The notes below the pieces were generated by a model. It was not told the origin of the DNA. It saw nothing but the letters and a program-made list of their open reading frames with translations, and did not search any database. 56,909 bases of DNA. It comes from Bacteroidales bacterium UBA1199 (GTDB taxonomy: Bacteria; Bacteroidota; Bacteroidia; Bacteroidales; UBA932). The position numbers were made by a program, and so were the translations under genes. Shown one piece after another: positions 40,382 to 48,902 of the stretch (positions within the stretch are counted from its first letter, which is position 1; each line of letters opens with the position of its first letter). The stretch is taken from the NCBI GenBank assembly GCA_002309795.1, contig DBXZ01000027.1:642-57550 (forward strand). Direction: 5' to 3'.

Positions 40382-41815
40382 TTACTTGACGCTTTTGAGA
40401 ACCTCCAGGAGGAAGGCCCAGAATTTATCGAGGGAAGCCAGATCGAGCCGCTCGCCGGGGGCGTGAACACCGCGAAGCGTAGGGCCGAAGGAGATCATGT
40501 CCAGGTCGGGATACTGCTCCAGGAACAGACCGCACTCCAGTCCGGCATGGATGGCGCGGACCACCGGGTCTTTGCGGAAGAGACGGCGGTATGCCGCTAC
40601 GCAGACATCCTTGATATGGGAGTCCATGTTGGGCTTCCAGCCGGGATACTCCGATTCGTGGGTAACCTGTGCGCCAGCCAGTTCGAAGACGGCTTCAAAT
40701 TTGGCGCCGGCGGCCTTGCGCGCGGAGTTGATGGCACTGCGCTGCGAGCTTCCAACGCGGATGCGGCCACCCGGCAGCATCTTGATGGATGCCAGGTTGG
40801 AGGAGGTCTCCACCAGTCCCTTGATGTCGCCGCTCATGGCCAGGACACCGTGCGGTGCAGATGCGAGGGCGAGAATCAGGCGGCGGGAAGTCGCCGTATC
40901 GATCGCCTCTTTGCGGGCGGGCAGCGGTTCTGCAAATCCGGTGACATCGGGATCGGTCGTATGGTATTCAGATTCAATCTCTTTGACAAACCGGTTGAAA
41001 AGTGCGATCACATCGTTTTCACTGCGGGCGGGAATCGCCACCACGGCGCTGGCCTCGCGGGCAATCGCGTTGCGCTTGTTGCCGCCGGCAATCTCGCAGA
41101 GGTCGATCTTGTAGTGCAGCGCCTCCTGCAGGAAGCGGGCAAGCAGCTGCAGCGCATTGGCGCGGCCCTTGTCGATATCGTCGCCGCTGTGGCCGCCGAT
41201 TCCGCCCTTCACCCCGAAACGGGTGATGACGTGCGAAGCGGGCAGCGCTTTGGTCTTATAATGGAAGAGTGCGGTCGTATCCACGCCGCCGGCGCAACCC
41301 ACGCAGAGTTCGCCTTCGTCCTCGTCGTCGAGGTTCAGCAGGATCTTGCCGGTGAAGAACCCTTTCTTCAGGGCCATGGCACCGTCCAGGCCGGTCTCTT
41401 CGGATACGGTAAAGAGCGATTCGATCCGTCCGTGGGGGATGGAGTCGTCGTCCATCAGCGCCAGCTGGGCGGCGATACCGATTCCGTCGTCTGCGCCGAG
41501 GGTCGTATCGGGCGCAATCATCCAGCCGTCACGGATTTCATAACGGATGGGATCTTTGGAAAAATCATGGACGACGCCTTCGTTCTTTTCGCAGACCATG
41601 TCGGAATGGCTCTGGAGCACGACGGTCGGGCGATCCTCATAACCGGGAGTCGCTTCCTTAATAATCAGCACATTACCGGCCTTGTCGGTCTTACATTCGA
41701 GCCGGCGCGCGGCCGCATACTGCTGCAGGTAGGCGATAATCTGTTCTTCGTGGCCCGATTCACGCGGAATGCGGGTGATTTCCTGGAAAAAGGACAAAAC
41801 TCTCTTGGTATCCAT
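40382..41815 (-). CDS. pepD: Aminoacyl-histidine dipeptidase PepD (M20 family)
   Basis: A 477-residue cytosolic metallodipeptidase hydrolysing Xaa-His and other dipeptides. M20C marks: ESGHEEQI near the start, VLQSHSDMVCEKN with the first metal histidine, DTTLGADDGIGIA with the bridging aspartate, SEETGLDGA with the catalytic glutamate, and a C-terminal GLECGLF. The start follows the dnaA stop by 25 nt, with the dnaA terminator in between, so expression needs read-through or a promoter inside dnaA. Confidence 0.95.
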   Translation of the reverse strand: MDTKRVLSFFQEITRIPRESGHEEQIIAYLQQYAAARRLECKTDKAGNVLIIKEATPGYEDRPTVVLQSHSDMVCEKNEGVVHDFSKDPIRYEIRDGWMIAPDTTLGADDGIGIAAQLALMDDDSIPHGRIESLFTVSEETGLDGAMALKKGFFTGKILLNLDDEDEGELCVGCAGGVDTTALFHYKTKALPASHVITRFGVKGGIGGHSGDDIDKGRANALQLLARFLQEALHYKIDLCEIAGGNKRNAIAREASAVVAIPARSENDVIALFNRFVKEIESEYHTTDPDVTGFAEPLPARKEAIDTATSRRLILALASAPHGVLAMSGDIKGLVETSSNLASIKMLPGGRIRVGSSQRSAINSARKAAGAKFEAVFELAGAQVTHESEYPGWKPNMDSHIKDVCVAAYRRLFRKDPVVRAIHAGLECGLFLEQYPDLDMISFGPTLRGVHAPGERLDLASLDKFWAFLLEVLKSVK

Positions 41816-41823
41816 AAGGCTGT

Positions 41824-41850
41824 AAAAAAAACGCCGAGCGTTACTCGGCG
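41824..41850 (-). terminator. Terminator of dnaA with the stop codon in its loop
   Basis: On the minus strand, CGCCGAG-TAACG-CTCGGCG is followed by eight T. The perfect 7-bp stem spans 41832-41850, and the dnaA stop TAA (41841-41843) lies in the 5-nt loop. The T-run ends 8 nt before the pepD ATG. Confidence 0.85.
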
Positions 41851-43274
41851 GAAGTCAGTTGCTTTTCGATATCGGTGACATACCCCCGGAACGAGCGGTC
41901 CGTGTCCATCAGGTCGCAGACCGTGTTGCAGGCGTGGAGCACCGTGGCGTGGTCCTTGCCGCCCAGCTGCGTACCGATCGAGGAGAGCGAAGTCTTGGTG
42001 AGGCTGCGGCTCAGGTACATTGCAATCTGGCGCGCCTGCACGATTTCGCGCTTGCGCGTCTTGGAGAGGAACTGGTCGGTGGTGATGTTGAAGTAGCTGC
42101 AGACCGCGCTCTGGATGCGGTTCACGGAGATCTCCACCTTGTGTTCGCTGACAATCTTGTCCACCAGGTTCTCCGCCAGTCGCAGCGTCAACTCCTTCTT
42201 GGTGAAGGTGGCGTTGGCAATCAGCGAGAAGAGGGTTCCCTCGAGTTCGCGGATGTTGGTCTTGACGTTGCGGGCCACGTATTCCAGCACCTCTTCCGGT
42301 ACATCCACGCTCTCCGCCTGGCTCTTGGCGCGCAGGATGGCGAGCCGCGTCTCGTAGGAAGGCGGCAGCAGTTCTGCCGAAAGACCCCACTTGAAGCGGG
42401 AGAGCAGGCGCTGGTCGAGTCCCTGGAGTTCCACCGGCGGGCGGTCGGAGGTCAGGATCAGCTGCTTGCCGCACTGGTGCAAGTAGTTGAAAATGTGGAA
42501 GAATGCGCCCTGCGTACCCTTCTTGTCTGCGAACTCCTGCACGTCGTCCAGAATCAGCACGTCCACCAGCTGGTAGTAACGGAGAAAATCCGACACCTCG
42601 TTGGAATTGTTGTTGTTCTTGGCCGTGCAGGCGGCGTTCATATACTGGTTCTGGAAAGTGTTGGCGTTCACGTAGAGCACCACTTTCTCAGGATAGTGTT
42701 CCTTGACGGCAATGCCGATCGCCTGGGCGAGATGGGTCTTGCCCAGTCCGGGTCCGGCATAGATGAAAAGCGGATTGAAGGCGTTCCGTCCCGGGGTACG
42801 CGCAATGCTCAGACCGGCCGAACGGGCCAGGCGGTTGCATTCGCCCTCGATGAAGTTTTCCATCGTGTACTGCGGATTGAGGTGCGGATCGATGTTGAGC
42901 CGCTTGATGCCCGGAATCAGATAGGGGCTGCCTTCATAGCTGGCCGCCACATCCGGTGCGGGAATATCCACGTTGCGGATCCGCGAAGCGGGACGCTGAT
43001 TCTCCGTGAAGAAGGTATCCGCAATCCGGACCTTGTAGCGCAGGCGGGCATCCGGACCGATGATTCGGTGCAGCACTTTGCTCAACAGATCCAGGAAGTT
43101 CGCCTCGATGTGTTCGCGGACGTAATCCGACTGGACTTCGATGGTGAGAATGTTGTTGTCAAGGGAGACGGAACGGATCGGGGCGAACCATGTGCTGTAC
43201 GCAGAAACAGGGATATTGTCCCTGATTACCTCCTGGCACTTTTTCCACACATTTTCGTGTTTTTGCACACCCAT
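41841..43274 (-). CDS. dnaA: Chromosomal replication initiator DnaA
   Basis: DnaA binds origin boxes and melts oriC. From ATG 43274 it has 477 residues: domain I (VWKKCQEVIRDNIPVSAYSTWF), an unstructured domain II, the AAA+ domain with Walker A GPGLGKTH, VDVLILDDVQEFADK as Walker B and sensor TSDRPP, and the C-terminal DNA-binding domain IV with GGKDHATVLHA. The frame extends eight codons to 43298, but MGVQKHENVW is the more natural start; both are possible. An AT-rich 200-bp region lies upstream. The stop lies inside a terminator hairpin. Confidence 0.97.
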   Translation of the reverse strand: MGVQKHENVWKKCQEVIRDNIPVSAYSTWFAPIRSVSLDNNILTIEVQSDYVREHIEANFLDLLSKVLHRIIGPDARLRYKVRIADTFFTENQRPASRIRNVDIPAPDVAASYEGSPYLIPGIKRLNIDPHLNPQYTMENFIEGECNRLARSAGLSIARTPGRNAFNPLFIYAGPGLGKTHLAQAIGIAVKEHYPEKVVLYVNANTFQNQYMNAACTAKNNNNSNEVSDFLRYYQLVDVLILDDVQEFADKKGTQGAFFHIFNYLHQCGKQLILTSDRPPVELQGLDQRLLSRFKWGLSAELLPPSYETRLAILRAKSQAESVDVPEEVLEYVARNVKTNIRELEGTLFSLIANATFTKKELTLRLAENLVDKIVSEHKVEISVNRIQSAVCSYFNITTDQFLSKTRKREIVQARQIAMYLSRSLTKTSLSSIGTQLGGKDHATVLHACNTVCDLMDTDRSFRGYVTDIEKQLTSAE

Positions 43275-43477
43275 ATTATCCGTTTTTCGAGATGACAAAA
43301 TTGGGTGAAAAAAATGTGATAAAAAAATGTTTTTGCTATTGTTTTTTTCAAGAAAAATACAACTGCCTAAATATCAGCACAAAAAAAATGTTAAAAACTT
43401 TTTTAGTACTGATTTACAGCCTATTACGCGCCAACTCACGCACCCCAGCACACTCCAGCCATGATTCTTTTTCAACA
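43275..43477. other. AT-rich region upstream of dnaA
   Basis: About 200 bp between dnaA and the amidase gene, with A- and T-tracts at 43305-43400 unlike the GC-rich surroundings. No convincing TTATNCACA DnaA box was found; TTATCCG and TTATCGG fragments occur. It most likely holds the dnaA promoter, though no clean TAnnTTTG box is visible. An origin function is not supported by what is seen. Confidence 0.4.
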
Positions 43478-44626
43478 TTATCGGACAACCGAACCGTCGG
43501 GTGCAACCCTTATTAAAAAAGCGCCGGGAAATTTGGATTTTAAGCCGGACAGCGCCCCGGCCGCCTCGAATCGGGTTTTGTAAAAACCGATACAATATTT
43601 GTAGGCCTCCCCCACCTTCAGGCAATCCACCTTCTCCCCCTGGAATTCGGGCGCTTCTGGAGCCAGTTGGCGCGACAGCGAAAAGACCTGAATCCGGAAA
43701 AGCGTATCGGTTACCGGCACGACGGTGGGCGAAGCAACGGAATCCGGTGCAAAAGCGGAGTCCGGTGAGGCAACGGAATCCGGCGCAGCCACGGGAGCCG
43801 GCGCAGCAACAGTATCCGGTTCTTCCGGCCGTTCCGGTTCGCGGTCGAACTCCTTCTTGAAGGCCGCAAACGCCCGGAAGATGCAGTCCGCAATCTTTCC
43901 GCGCGCATCCCGGTCGGTCAGCTGCTCGCGGTCTTTCTGGTTGGAGAGGAATCCGATCTCCACGAGCACCGCGGGCATCGTCGTCCGCCAGAGCACCAGA
44001 AGTCCCGCCTGCTTGATGCCGCGGCTGGGCGTGATGGGGCCGCGGGCGAACTGCTGTTCGACCAGTTCCGCCATCCGGACGCTCTGCTCCAACTGGGCAT
44101 TCTGCATCATATTGAAGAAGATAAAGGATTCCGGCTCCTTGGGATTGTATCCTGCGTAGGTGGTGGTATAGTCCTCCTCGAGCAGAATCACGGAGTTTTC
44201 CCGTTTGCAGACCTCCATGTTGGAGCGGCTGTTGGCCGTACCCATCAGGAAGGTCTCCGTTCCATGCGCCCGGTTGTTGGGGACGGAATTGACATGGATG
44301 GAGATAAAGAGGTCCGCCTTGTTGCGGTTTGCGATTTTGCCGCGCTCGTGCAGCGGAACGTAAAAATCCTTGTCGCGCGTGTAAATCACCTTGACATCCG
44401 GATAGGCCTTGCGGATCTTTTCGCCCAGCCGGACCGCCACGTCGAGCGTGATGTCTTTCTCCCGGATCTTCCCGTAGACCGCACCCGGATCGCGGCCGCC
44501 ATGCCCGGCGTCAATCACCACCGTGCGCAGGGTGAAACCGGGACTGTCCTGGGCCCGGACCGCCGCAAACGAGACGACGGACAGCATCAGGGCCAGCGCT
44601 ACCTTGGGAAGAAATTTGGGGTGCAT
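43478..44626 (-). CDS. N-acetylmuramoyl-L-alanine amidase with C-terminal SPOR-like domain
   Basis: A 382-residue periplasmic enzyme cleaving the amide between MurNAc and the peptide stem, used in cell separation. A signal peptide ends at VRAQ. The Amidase_3 domain (about 33-245) has VVIDAGHGGRDPGA with the first zinc histidine, LFISIHVNSVPN with the second and VLVEIGFLSN with the catalytic glutamate. A Pro/Ala/Ser linker of imperfect APDSVASP repeats (about 262-300) leads to a SPOR-like domain from about 305 (FRIQVFSLSRQL), which would target denuded septal glycan. Confidence 0.93.
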   Translation of the reverse strand: MHPKFLPKVALALMLSVVSFAAVRAQDSPGFTLRTVVIDAGHGGRDPGAVYGKIREKDITLDVAVRLGEKIRKAYPDVKVIYTRDKDFYVPLHERGKIANRNKADLFISIHVNSVPNNRAHGTETFLMGTANSRSNMEVCKRENSVILLEEDYTTTYAGYNPKEPESFIFFNMMQNAQLEQSVRMAELVEQQFARGPITPSRGIKQAGLLVLWRTTMPAVLVEIGFLSNQKDREQLTDRDARGKIADCIFRAFAAFKKEFDREPERPEEPDTVAAPAPVAAPDSVASPDSAFAPDSVASPTVVPVTDTLFRIQVFSLSRQLAPEAPEFQGEKVDCLKVGEAYKYCIGFYKTRFEAAGALSGLKSKFPGAFLIRVAPDGSVVR

Positions 44627-44651
44627 TATATAGGTATTCGGGGAAAAATGC

Positions 44652-44659
44652 TAAATTTG
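44652..44659 (+). promoter_or_regulatory. -7 promoter box of lptD (TAAATTTG)
   Basis: A full TAnnTTTG match on the plus strand; expected start near 44666, leader about 25 nt. It overlaps the footprint of the opposite amidase promoter. Confidence 0.5.
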
Positions 44660-44667
44660 TCCCTTTG

Positions 44668-44675
44668 CAAATATA
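44668..44675 (-). promoter_or_regulatory. -7 promoter box of the amidase gene (TATATTTG)
   Basis: A full TAnnTTTG match on the minus strand; expected start near 44661, leader about 35 nt. Its -33 region would lie inside the lptD coding start. Confidence 0.5.
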
Positions 44676-44690
44676 AGGATTTCTGGTTAA

Positions 44691-47354
44691 ATGTCAAGAA
44701 AGCGCCTCTTCCTCTCCATCGCGGCTCTCCTGCTGACGCTGCTTCCCGCAGTCGCCCAGCAGCCGGACACGCTGCTGACGAAGCAGGCATTGCCTGACAC
44801 CATAGACCGGATCCAGCCTGCCGCCGACACCGCAGCACGGGCCGGTAACCTGGAGCGTCCCGCCTTCACCACGGCCCGGGACTCTGTGATCGAGGATCTG
44901 GAGAAAAACATCATCTACTATTTCGGCAACGTCACGGCCAACTATGGCGACATCGCCATCACCGCCGACTATATGGCCTACAACATGGACCTCAACGTAG
45001 TCTACGCCCGGGGCCAGTTCGACGCCGCCGTCGATTCGGTGGTCGGAAAACCGGTGATGAAAGACCACAGCGGCGAGTACCAGATGGACGAGGTCTATTA
45101 CAACTTCACCACCCGGAAGGCAAAGATCAAGAACATGGCCACCAAGCAGCAGGAAGGCACCCTGGTGGGTGACGACCTGAAGATGATGCCCGACCAGTCC
45201 TTCAATATCTCCGGCGGCAAATACACGGTTTGCGACGCGGAACATCCGCACTACTACCTGCGCATGACCACCGCCAAAATCATGACCGAACCCAAGCAGA
45301 AAACGATGTTCGGCCCGGCCTATCTCGTGGTGGGCGACGTCCCGCTGCCGATCGGCCTCCCCTTCGGATTCGTGCCCGAACGGCCGGACCGTGCCAGCGG
45401 CCTGCTGATACCCTCGTACGGCGACGAAACCGCCCGCGGCCTCTACCTCAAGGATTTGGGATACTCCTTCGTGATCGGCGACTATGCCGACATCGCCCTG
45501 ACCGGCGACATTTATTCCTACGGCTCCTGGGCCGTGCGCCTGAGTTCCCGCTACAAACTGCGCTACAAATTCGACGGTTCGCTCTCCATCAACTACTCCG
45601 ACGACATCACGGGGGAACGCGGCACCCCGAGCTTCAACGAATCCCGCAACTTCGGCGTAAACTGGACCCACTCGCAGGACTCCAAAGCCCATCCGGGAAC
45701 CTCGTTCCGCGCTTCGGTCAACTTCTCCAGCCCTTCGAACAACCGGTTCAATTCGACCGGCATCACCCAGAGCCTGCAGAACCAGACTTCGTCTTCCATC
45801 TCCTATTCGAAGACCTGGAGCGGAATGAGCGTCTCCATCAACGCCCTGCACAGCCAGAGTTCGCGCGACAGTTCCTACGCCATCACCTTCCCGAACATCA
45901 CTTTCAACGTCAACCGCTTCTATCCCTTCAAACGCCAGAACCGAGTCGGGAAAGAACGCTTTTACGAGAAGATTTCGCTCAGCTACAATACCACGCTCCA
46001 GAACAAGATCAACTTCAAGCTCAGTGAGATTCATGACCCGAATTTCTGGAACAAGATGCAGAACGGCATGACCCACAATTTCCAGATTGGCCTGCCCTCC
46101 TTCTCGCTGCTGAATTACTTCCAGTTCTCCCCGTCGGTCTCCTACGGCATGAACTGGTTCTTCCGCGAGCAGCTGCGCGTCTACGATCCCGACCTGGACC
46201 GGGTCGTGAGCAGCTATTCCGACCTCTTCAGCACCTTCGGCGTGACGCAGAACTTCTCCGCCGGCATCTCGATGAGCACCCGCCTCTACGGTACCTTCAA
46301 CTTCGGAACCAAGAGCAAGGTGCAGGCCATCAGGCACATGATCACCCCTTCGTTCAGTTTCAGCTGGCGGCCGGAGATGGGCACGCCGGCCAACGGATAC
46401 ACGAGCCTCACCTACACCAAGGCCAACGGCACCACGGTGACCGAGGAGTACAACCGCTACGCCGGAATGCTCTACTCGCCCCCGGGCAAGGGCCGTACCG
46501 CCGCCCTCTCCTTCTCGTTCGCCAACAACCTGGAAGCCAAGATCAAGAGTGCCCGGGACACGACGCATGGCGGTGTAAAGAAAATCAAACTGCTGGACCA
46601 GCTGGGCATCAGCGGTTCCTATAATTTCCTGGCCGATTCGATGAAGATGTCCAACATCTCCATCAGCGGAAGCACCACCATATTCGGCAAGCTGGGTGTC
46701 AACGGAAACATGTCCCTCAACCCCTATGCCATCAATGAGAAAGGTCAGGTAATCAATACGTTCAATATCGTCAAGACGGGGCGTCCGGCCAGAATTACCA
46801 ACGCCGGGGCCTCCCTCTCCTACTCGATTTCCGGAGGCGGCGACTATAAAGGCAACGACGGCCACGGAGGCGGCACGGAAACCGGCCATGAAGGCCACGA
46901 GGGTCACAGCCACGGAGGAAACAGCGACTACGCCTTCATCTACTACCATCCGGTTACGGGCGAATACATCCCGGGCGGCTGGTGCTACTATATGAACCCG
47001 AACATTCCCTGGTCGCTGCGTATCGGCTACAACTACTCTTTCTCCCGGTCGTACCAGTATTCCAACGAACGGCTCCAGGTGAAGGACAACCACACCCAGA
47101 CCGTTTCGCTTTCGGGCAGTCTGCGGCTCACCAAGGCGCTCGACATGAACTTCAACACAGGCTTTGACCTGACCAAGATGAAGATGTCCACCACGCAGGT
47201 CAGCGCCACCTACGATCTGCACTGCTTCACGATGTCCATCTCCTGGGTCCCGAACGGCCAGTGGGAGAGCTGGAGTTTCCGGTTTGCAGCCAAGGCAGCC
47301 GCCCTGGCCGACATCCTCAAGTTCAAGAAAGCCTCCAGTTACTGGGATAATTAA
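44691..47354 (+). CDS. lptD: LptD-like outer-membrane LPS assembly protein
   Basis: An 887-residue outer-membrane protein expected to insert lipopolysaccharide into the outer leaflet. A signal peptide ends at PAVAQ. An OstA-like beta-jellyroll covers about 55-215 (NIIYYFGNVTANYGDIAITA), then a large LptD barrel begins with PERPDRASGLLIPSYGDE. Near residues 715-745 an inserted Gly/His-rich loop contains GHEGHEGHSHGG, which could bind metal. The divergent neighbour is the amidase; alsT follows 6 nt after the stop. Confidence 0.88.
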   Translation: MSRKRLFLSIAALLLTLLPAVAQQPDTLLTKQALPDTIDRIQPAADTAARAGNLERPAFTTARDSVIEDLEKNIIYYFGNVTANYGDIAITADYMAYNMDLNVVYARGQFDAAVDSVVGKPVMKDHSGEYQMDEVYYNFTTRKAKIKNMATKQQEGTLVGDDLKMMPDQSFNISGGKYTVCDAEHPHYYLRMTTAKIMTEPKQKTMFGPAYLVVGDVPLPIGLPFGFVPERPDRASGLLIPSYGDETARGLYLKDLGYSFVIGDYADIALTGDIYSYGSWAVRLSSRYKLRYKFDGSLSINYSDDITGERGTPSFNESRNFGVNWTHSQDSKAHPGTSFRASVNFSSPSNNRFNSTGITQSLQNQTSSSISYSKTWSGMSVSINALHSQSSRDSSYAITFPNITFNVNRFYPFKRQNRVGKERFYEKISLSYNTTLQNKINFKLSEIHDPNFWNKMQNGMTHNFQIGLPSFSLLNYFQFSPSVSYGMNWFFREQLRVYDPDLDRVVSSYSDLFSTFGVTQNFSAGISMSTRLYGTFNFGTKSKVQAIRHMITPSFSFSWRPEMGTPANGYTSLTYTKANGTTVTEEYNRYAGMLYSPPGKGRTAALSFSFANNLEAKIKSARDTTHGGVKKIKLLDQLGISGSYNFLADSMKMSNISISGSTTIFGKLGVNGNMSLNPYAINEKGQVINTFNIVKTGRPARITNAGASLSYSISGGGDYKGNDGHGGGTETGHEGHEGHSHGGNSDYAFIYYHPVTGEYIPGGWCYYMNPNIPWSLRIGYNYSFSRSYQYSNERLQVKDNHTQTVSLSGSLRLTKALDMNFNTGFDLTKMKMSTTQVSATYDLHCFTMSISWVPNGQWESWSFRFAAKAAALADILKFKKASSYWDN

Positions 47355-47360
47355 CCGCCT

Positions 47361-48809
47361 ATGTTCGAGAAGATCGTCTCCGCCGTCAACGATATCGTCT
47401 GGAGTCCCGCGCTGGTCATCCTGCTGATTGCCGCCGGCCTCTATTTCACGATTCGCACCCGGTTCGTCCAGATCCGCCGCCTGAAACTGATGGTCAGGCT
47501 GCTCTTCTCGCGCAAGAAAGAACCTGTTCCTGTGGAGGTTTCCGGTGCCTCTACGGAAGAAGACGAAACCAGGACGAAAGGCGTCTCCTCTTTCCAGGCC
47601 TTCTGCATGGCCCTTTCGGGCCGCGTAGGGACCGGCAATATCGTAGGTGTGGCCACCGCCATCGCGATGGGCGGTCCGGGCGCCATCTTCTGGATGTGGG
47701 TAATCGCCTTTTTCGGCGCTTCCACGGCGTTTGTCGAGTCGACACTCGCGCAGATTTACAAGTTCCCGCACCACTCCGGCTGGCGGGGCGGCCCGACCAA
47801 CTATATCGACAACGGCTTGAAACAGCGCTGGCTCGGCATCATCTTCGCCATCTTTACGATTTTGGGCTACGGCCTGCTGAGCGTAACGGTACAGGCAAAC
47901 GGCGCAGCCACGGCCGCATTCAACTCGTTCCACCTGCCTCCGCTGGCGGGCGGCATCATTCTCGCAACGCTGCTCCTGCTGGTCGTGGCAGGCGGCATCA
48001 AGCGCATTGCCAGCGTGGCGGCGGTCGTCACGCCGATCATGGCGGTGCTTTACATCCTCTTCTCGCTGATTATCGTCGCCATCAACTACAAGGCAATCCC
48101 GGGGATGTTCAACCTGATCTTCACCAGCGCGTTCGGAACCAACGCCGCCTTTGGAGGAATTCTGGGCAGCGCCATCGCATTCGGTGTCAAACGGGGACTG
48201 TATTCCAACGAAGCCGGCCAGGGCGGCGGCGCGATCGCTTCGGCCAGCGCAGACGTGTCGCATCCGGCCAAGCAGGGTCTGGTCCAGGCCTTTTCCGTCT
48301 ATATCGACACCCTGCTGGTCTGTACCGCCACGGCCCTGATGATTCTCAGTTCGGGTACCTTCAACGTATTCGCGCCATCCGGAGAAGCCATCCTGACGGG
48401 CGCGCCCGAACTCGGCAATAATTATGTAGGATTTACGCAAGCCGCCGTGGACAAGGTGTTCCAGGGATTCGGAGGGGCATTCGTCTCGATCGCCCTCTTC
48501 TTCTTTGTGTTCACGACCCTCGTGGCCTACTATTTTTATGCGGAATCGAGTATCGCGTACCTCTGCTCCACCGGGGGCAGGCACCGCTGGAAGCTGGAGA
48601 CGGTCATCGTCTGGATTTACCGGGCGCTGATTGCGGCCGCCGTGATTTTCGGGGCGGTCCGGGAGGCCAACGTCGTCTGGCAGATGGGCGATATCGGCGT
48701 GGGGCTGACCACCTGGATCAACGTGATTGTCATCCTGATTCTCTGTCCGCAGGCCATCCGTGCCCTGAAAGATCTCGAGAAAAAAGAAAAGGCGGGCGAA
48801 TTGGACTAG
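47361..48809 (+). CDS. Sodium:alanine symporter, AGCS family
   Basis: A 482-residue inner-membrane symporter importing alanine or glycine with Na+. AGCS marks are clear: SGRVGTGNIVGVATAIAMGGPGAIFWMW, FVESTLAQIYK, GFGGAFVS and AIAFGVKRGLYSNEAGQGGG in the middle. A short charged cytoplasmic insert (about 50-75) follows the first helix. It lies 6 nt after lptD and may be co-transcribed with it. A T-rich stretch follows the stop without a clear hairpin, and the rho promoter begins there. Confidence 0.95.
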   Translation: MFEKIVSAVNDIVWSPALVILLIAAGLYFTIRTRFVQIRRLKLMVRLLFSRKKEPVPVEVSGASTEEDETRTKGVSSFQAFCMALSGRVGTGNIVGVATAIAMGGPGAIFWMWVIAFFGASTAFVESTLAQIYKFPHHSGWRGGPTNYIDNGLKQRWLGIIFAIFTILGYGLLSVTVQANGAATAAFNSFHLPPLAGGIILATLLLLVVAGGIKRIASVAAVVTPIMAVLYILFSLIIVAINYKAIPGMFNLIFTSAFGTNAAFGGILGSAIAFGVKRGLYSNEAGQGGGAIASASADVSHPAKQGLVQAFSVYIDTLLVCTATALMILSSGTFNVFAPSGEAILTGAPELGNNYVGFTQAAVDKVFQGFGGAFVSIALFFFVFTTLVAYYFYAESSIAYLCSTGGRHRWKLETVIVWIYRALIAAAVIFGAVREANVVWQMGDIGVGLTTWINVIVILILCPQAIRALKDLEKKEKAGELD

Positions 48810-48841
48810 CCCCTTTTCTTGCATTATTGCTTTTTTCTATC

Positions 48842-48849
48842 TACCTTTG
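48842..48849 (+). promoter_or_regulatory. -7 promoter box of rho (TACCTTTG), with a TTGC -33 element
   Basis: TACCTTTG with TTGC at 48819-48822, separated by 19 bp, the best-spaced Bacteroidota promoter in the window. The expected start near 48856 gives a leader of about 47 nt before the rho ATG. Confidence 0.65.
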
Positions 48850-48902
48850 CAACACCTAAAGGATGATCCGCCCCATCTGCGGCCCATTCTATTCCACACA
48901 TT

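Noticed and set aside
43275..43477. Possible replication origin next to dnaA
   Set aside because: The region is AT-rich but lacks TTATNCACA boxes or a repeated motif, and the gene order around it is not a typical origin neighbourhood. Kept only as an AT-rich region.
43700..43840. Tandem repeat in the amidase gene as a mobile or CRISPR-like repeat
   Set aside because: The imperfect APDSVASP-type units form a Pro/Ala linker between two domains; there are no spacers or inverted ends.
44694..48824. 1376-codon open frame on the minus strand
   Set aside because: It lies fully antisense to lptD and the alanine symporter, both of which have clear family motifs. Its composition (rich in Arg, Gly, Glu, His, Val) is what GC-biased third positions produce on the opposite strand.
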